Below are positions 61,359 to 64,000 of a stretch of 64,000 nucleotides of DNA, piece by piece. Origin of the DNA: Paenibacillus aceti (GTDB taxonomy: Bacteria > Bacillota > Bacilli > Paenibacillales > Paenibacillaceae); contig NZ_KZ987724.1 in the NCBI RefSeq assembly GCF_003614185.1, forward strand, positions 5,252,668-5,316,667. Direction: 5' to 3'. The notes beneath the pieces are model-generated. The model saw only the letters and a list, made by a program, of their open reading frames with translations, did no database searches and was not told the DNA's origin. The position numbers and the translations under genes were made by a program. Numbering within the stretch: position 1 is the first letter of the stretch; every line of letters begins with the position of its first letter.

Positions 61359-62363
61359 ATGGAAGCATTGAAAATTCTTGTCACGATGCCGAAGGGCGAA
61401 ATCTTTGATACCTTCTTCAATGAAGATTTAAAATCGAAGCTGGAAGAGATCGGCGAGGTCATCTGGAATGATAGCACAGCACAATATACCAAATTCCAAA
61501 TATGTGAGAAAATCAAGGATGTCGATATCTGCGTTACAGGCTGGGGGACGGTGACTTTTGACGAAGAAGTATTAAATCACGCCAATAAGCTTCGTCTAAT
61601 TGCACATACAGGCGGTTCCGTTAGACCCTATGTTACGGATGCGGCATATGATCGCGGGATTCGTGTGGTAAGCGGCAATGAAGTGTTCGCCGAGTCGGTA
61701 GCAGAGAGTGTAATTGCTTATGCATTGGCATCTTTGAGGGATATTCCGCGTTATTCCGGCGATTTGAAGCGGGGAATCTGGCCATCAGGCTTCTATAATA
61801 AAGGGCTGTTAGATAAGACGGTAGGCTTGGTAGGCTATGGCATGATCGCGAAGATGGTTGTTGAGATGCTGAAGCCGTTCCACGTCAAGATCAAGGTGTT
61901 CTCTCGTCATATTTCTCAGGAGGAATTGACGAAGCATCATATGGAGAAGGCGGAGCTCCCTGAAATATTCTCGACCTGCGATATCGTCTCTATTCATAGC
62001 GGCATGACACAGGAAAATTATCATCTGATTACAGAAGAACTGCTTAATATGATGCCTGAAGGTGCTCTTCTTATTAACACGGCACGCGGAGCTGTCATCG
62101 ATGAAGAAGCTTTGTGCAGAGTGCTTGTGAAGGAGAAGATTCATGCGGTACTTGACGTATACGAAGTTGAGCCGCTGCCGGCTGATCATAAGCTGTTAGA
62201 AATGAGGAATGCTATTTTAATGCCGCATATGGGTGGGCCAACGATTGACCGACGTTTGATCGTAACTCGCTCAGTAATTGGAGATATTAAGCTCTTTTTG
62301 CTAAACAAGCCTATGAAGTGCGAAATCGATCGCGCCTATGCGGCCAAGATGTCGACCCATTAG
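61359..62363 (+). CDS. D-isomer-specific 2-hydroxyacid dehydrogenase
   Basis: A 334-residue NAD-dependent dehydrogenase of the SerA/D-lactate family. The Rossmann motif is VGLVGYGMIAKMVVEMLKP. The catalytic residues lie in NTARGAVIDEEAL (Arg), YEVEPLPADH (Glu) and LMPHMGGPT (His). The actual substrate is open; the N-terminal domain lacks a SerA-type regulatory tail. The ATG at 61359 has only a modest binding site (GAAAGGCGG). It forms an operon with the acetyltransferase downstream and is divergent from the GntR fusion regulator. Confidence 0.88.
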   Translation: MEALKILVTMPKGEIFDTFFNEDLKSKLEEIGEVIWNDSTAQYTKFQICEKIKDVDICVTGWGTVTFDEEVLNHANKLRLIAHTGGSVRPYVTDAAYDRGIRVVSGNEVFAESVAESVIAYALASLRDIPRYSGDLKRGIWPSGFYNKGLLDKTVGLVGYGMIAKMVVEMLKPFHVKIKVFSRHISQEELTKHHMEKAELPEIFSTCDIVSIHSGMTQENYHLITEELLNMMPEGALLINTARGAVIDEEALCRVLVKEKIHAVLDVYEVEPLPADHKLLEMRNAILMPHMGGPTIDRRLIVTRSVIGDIKLFLLNKPMKCEIDRAYAAKMSTH

Positions 62364-62391
62364 AGATTAGAGATAAATAGGAGGGATAAGG

Positions 62392-63564
62392 ATGGAGGTA
62401 TTCGTCAAGGGTGCGCCGGAGGATGCTCAGGATATTATAGACTTTGCGGATATGGTTTTTAGTAAAAATTCGGGACCACATGATTTTGCTCAATTGGTTC
62501 CAAAACTCTATAGTGATGGAGCCGATACGCAGAAGTATCACTATCTGGTCAAAGAGAATGGGAAGATCAAGGCGATGGTCTGCGTACTGCCGGTTACCTG
62601 CAATGTAGCAGGCATACCATTGAAGGTTGGATGCATCGGTTCCGTATCCGTGCATCCGCGTTCGCGTGGCAAAGGCTATATGCAGAAGCTGATGAACATG
62701 GCAGTGGAAGACATGAAGGCGCAGGGTTATTCCATGAGTGTTCTTGGTGGTCAACGCCAGCGGTATGAGTTTTTTGGCTATGAGCCGGCAGGGATCAAGC
62801 TTGAATTTACGTTAACCTCAGATAATATTCGCCATAAATACAAAGGGCTGGATTCAAGCGGAATTCGCTTTGAACCTTTGTTTGATGATAGTTCGCAGCT
62901 TGATGATGCTTATCAGTTGTATCAGCAAGGGGTCGTCAACGGGGCTCGAACCAAGGGGCAGTTTGTCACTATTTTGAGAACATGGAAAGCAGAGCCGCTG
63001 CTTATTTTAGAGAATAGCAAGTTTATTGGATATGTGGTCTTGTCTAAAGAGGGTAACGGCGTACATGAGCTTGAAATGATTGACCCTACTCTGCTGCCGG
63101 TAGTTAGCAAAGCGCTGAGTGCAGAGAGAGGGCTTGACGAGCTTCATTTTACGGTTCCTCCCTATGATCTTGGGAAGATCGCCTTATTAGGCGATGTATG
63201 CGACTGGTATAGAACTAGCTTTGAATATAATTATCATATTATGGATTATCCCTCGGTGATCGAGGCGTTCTTGAGATGCAAAGCGCAGAGCAGGATGCTG
63301 CAGGACGGCCGTATTGTACTTGGAATTGAAGGCTCTGACATTGTAGAAATCGTTGTGCAAAATAATCAGGTCGTCGTGAACAAATATGATCCTGACCCTA
63401 CAGACATCCAGGCGCAAATGACCCTGACGAAACGGGAGGCCACTGCTCTGTTTTTCTCTCCGTTAAGCGAATATACGAACGGGAAGCAGACAACACGGCC
63501 ATTGAACCTTCCTTCGGGCTGGTTGCCACTGCCTTTGTATATCCCGTCATTGGATATCTGCTGA
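62392..63564 (+). CDS. Eis-like GNAT N-acetyltransferase
   Basis: A 390-residue enzyme of the Eis/YitI-like branch. The N-terminal GNAT domain has the acetyl-CoA loop VSVHPRSRGKGYMQKLM (residues about 85-101) and VLGGQRQRYEFFGYEPAG. A second GNAT-like half follows and a C-terminal sterol-carrier-like domain ends the protein (RIVLGIEGSDIVEIVV; MTLTKREATALFF). Family members acetylate amines, including aminoglycosides. The substrate here is unknown. The ATG at 62392 follows GGAGGG. It is co-transcribed with the dehydrogenase 28 bases upstream. Confidence 0.87.
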   Translation: MEVFVKGAPEDAQDIIDFADMVFSKNSGPHDFAQLVPKLYSDGADTQKYHYLVKENGKIKAMVCVLPVTCNVAGIPLKVGCIGSVSVHPRSRGKGYMQKLMNMAVEDMKAQGYSMSVLGGQRQRYEFFGYEPAGIKLEFTLTSDNIRHKYKGLDSSGIRFEPLFDDSSQLDDAYQLYQQGVVNGARTKGQFVTILRTWKAEPLLILENSKFIGYVVLSKEGNGVHELEMIDPTLLPVVSKALSAERGLDELHFTVPPYDLGKIALLGDVCDWYRTSFEYNYHIMDYPSVIEAFLRCKAQSRMLQDGRIVLGIEGSDIVEIVVQNNQVVVNKYDPDPTDIQAQMTLTKREATALFFSPLSEYTNGKQTTRPLNLPSGWLPLPLYIPSLDIC

Positions 63565-63595
63565 CTTGGAAGCCATAAAATGATCTGGAAAGCAT

Positions 63596-63708
63596 AAAAA
63601 CAACTTTGAGGTTGAGCTTTCAACTTTTCGCACCGCGCGCAGCTCCCAGCGCGCGGTGCATTGCTGTATGACGGCGGTCGGCCAAACCACATTAAGAAGT
63701 TGTTTTTT
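63596..63708 (+). terminator. Terminator with an internal GC-rich hairpin
   Basis: The outer arms AAAACAACTTT (63597) and AAGTTGTTTTTT (63696) enclose an 11-bp perfect hairpin, GCACCGCGCGC/GCGCGCGGTGC (63630-63659). A T-run closes the element after the acetyltransferase gene. Confidence 0.65.
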
Positions 63709-63760
63709 GCCCCAATTGTTGGATAGAGATCGCTTAAACAGTTCGCCGTCGTTTCGTACA

Positions 63761-63946
63761 TCTAACGGAACTCCAAGCCCTTATTTGCGGGAAAAAAGGG
63801 TGATTAATTTTCTAACGGAAATGTGAGGCGTTATTTGCTTCAATCGAGCTGAAAAAGGGCGAGAAACACAAAATAAGGTACTCTATTTCCGTTAGATATT
63901 GCCAGGCCGTGATTTTGGCGAAATAGCGGCATGTATTTCCGTTAGG
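63761..63946. repeat. Variant of the 50-bp-pitch repeat element (two direct, two inverted units)
   Basis: Direct cores TCTAACGGAA start at 63761 and 63811 and run to TTATTTGC. Inverted cores end with TTTCCGTTAG at 63896 (TTAGA) and 63946 (TTAGG). Both pitches are exactly 50 bases. The layout, pitch and ends match the other three elements, but the core reads TAACGGAA with GCGTTATTTGC where they have TAACGAAAC with TATCGTTATTT. It is thus a second sequence class of the same architecture. Confidence 0.85.
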
Positions 63947-64000
63947 GAGAGGAGGAATCAGGAGGAAGCCGTAACTTTTGATGATACGCCGAGCCCCAGG

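Overview
The window looks like a chromosome segment of a low-to-mid G+C Gram-positive bacterium, most likely a Paenibacillus or close relative. Three things suggest this: strong AGGAGG-type ribosome binding sites, a large rRNA-linked tRNA cluster, and many ABC importers of the LplABC type paired with YesMN-type two-component systems and secreted glycoside hydrolases. The assignment is inference; no database search was possible.

Region by region. 1-2057: the 3' end of a 23S rRNA, a 5S rRNA and 15 tRNAs (Ile-Ala-Asn-Ser-Glu-Val-fMet-His-Gln-Lys-Leu-Gly-Arg-Pro-Gly) closed by a terminator. 2300-10180: single genes and small operons, namely a short membrane peptide, a CzrA/CzcD zinc efflux operon, a GH11 xylanase, a sulfatase-modifying-factor-fold lipoprotein, an aldo/keto reductase, a MarR-flavodoxin pair, a DUF1801 protein and a ProX-type tRNA-editing protein. 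10200-17500: a seven-gene operon with stop/start overlaps, encoding a peptide/nickel-type ABC importer, a class V aminotransferase and an amidohydrolase. 18100-19150: a DUF2268 gene behind a MerR-type operator, bracketed by two copies of a dispersed repeat element. 19960-31200: a beta-1,3-glucan locus with a GH16 enzyme lacking a signal peptide, an LplBC/LplA-type importer, a YesM/YesN sensor-regulator pair and a large secreted GH16-CBM enzyme whose 3' flank is a 40-bp tandem repeat array. 31500-38500: a frameshifted kptA, a 155-bp triplication, a LacI-type regulator with an apparent ATC start, and a divergent ribonucleoside operon (nucleoside hydrolase, DcuC-like carrier, ribokinase, NupC). 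38500-42420: a GntR/FCD regulator divergent from glycolate oxidase glcDF. 42440-44150: PadR, a membrane protein and a methyltransferase. 44180-47150: a purine operon, with guanine deaminase (frameshifted) followed by an NCS2 permease. 47190-59580: a mannoside locus with alcohol dehydrogenase, GH2 beta-mannosidase, LacI, a three-gene sugar ABC importer, GH13, DUF1861 and GH130. 59610-63570: a GntR-HTH/solute-binding-protein fusion regulator divergent from a 2-hydroxyacid dehydrogenase and an Eis-like acetyltransferase.

The strongest unexplained signal is a family of dispersed intergenic elements at 17562-17896, 19614-19853, 31318-31504 and, as a sequence variant, 63761-63946. Each consists of about 50-bp units in direct orientation followed by the same units in inverted orientation, with a near-constant 50-bp pitch. 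Each unit is itself built of small inverted repeats. Other signals worth a second look are the 40-bp array in the 3' flank of the glucanase gene, the 155-bp triplication that carries the 3' ends of two convergent genes, two single-base frameshifts in otherwise intact genes, a regulator whose proper start codon reads ATC, and a regulator that uses a MalE-like solute-binding domain as its sensor.
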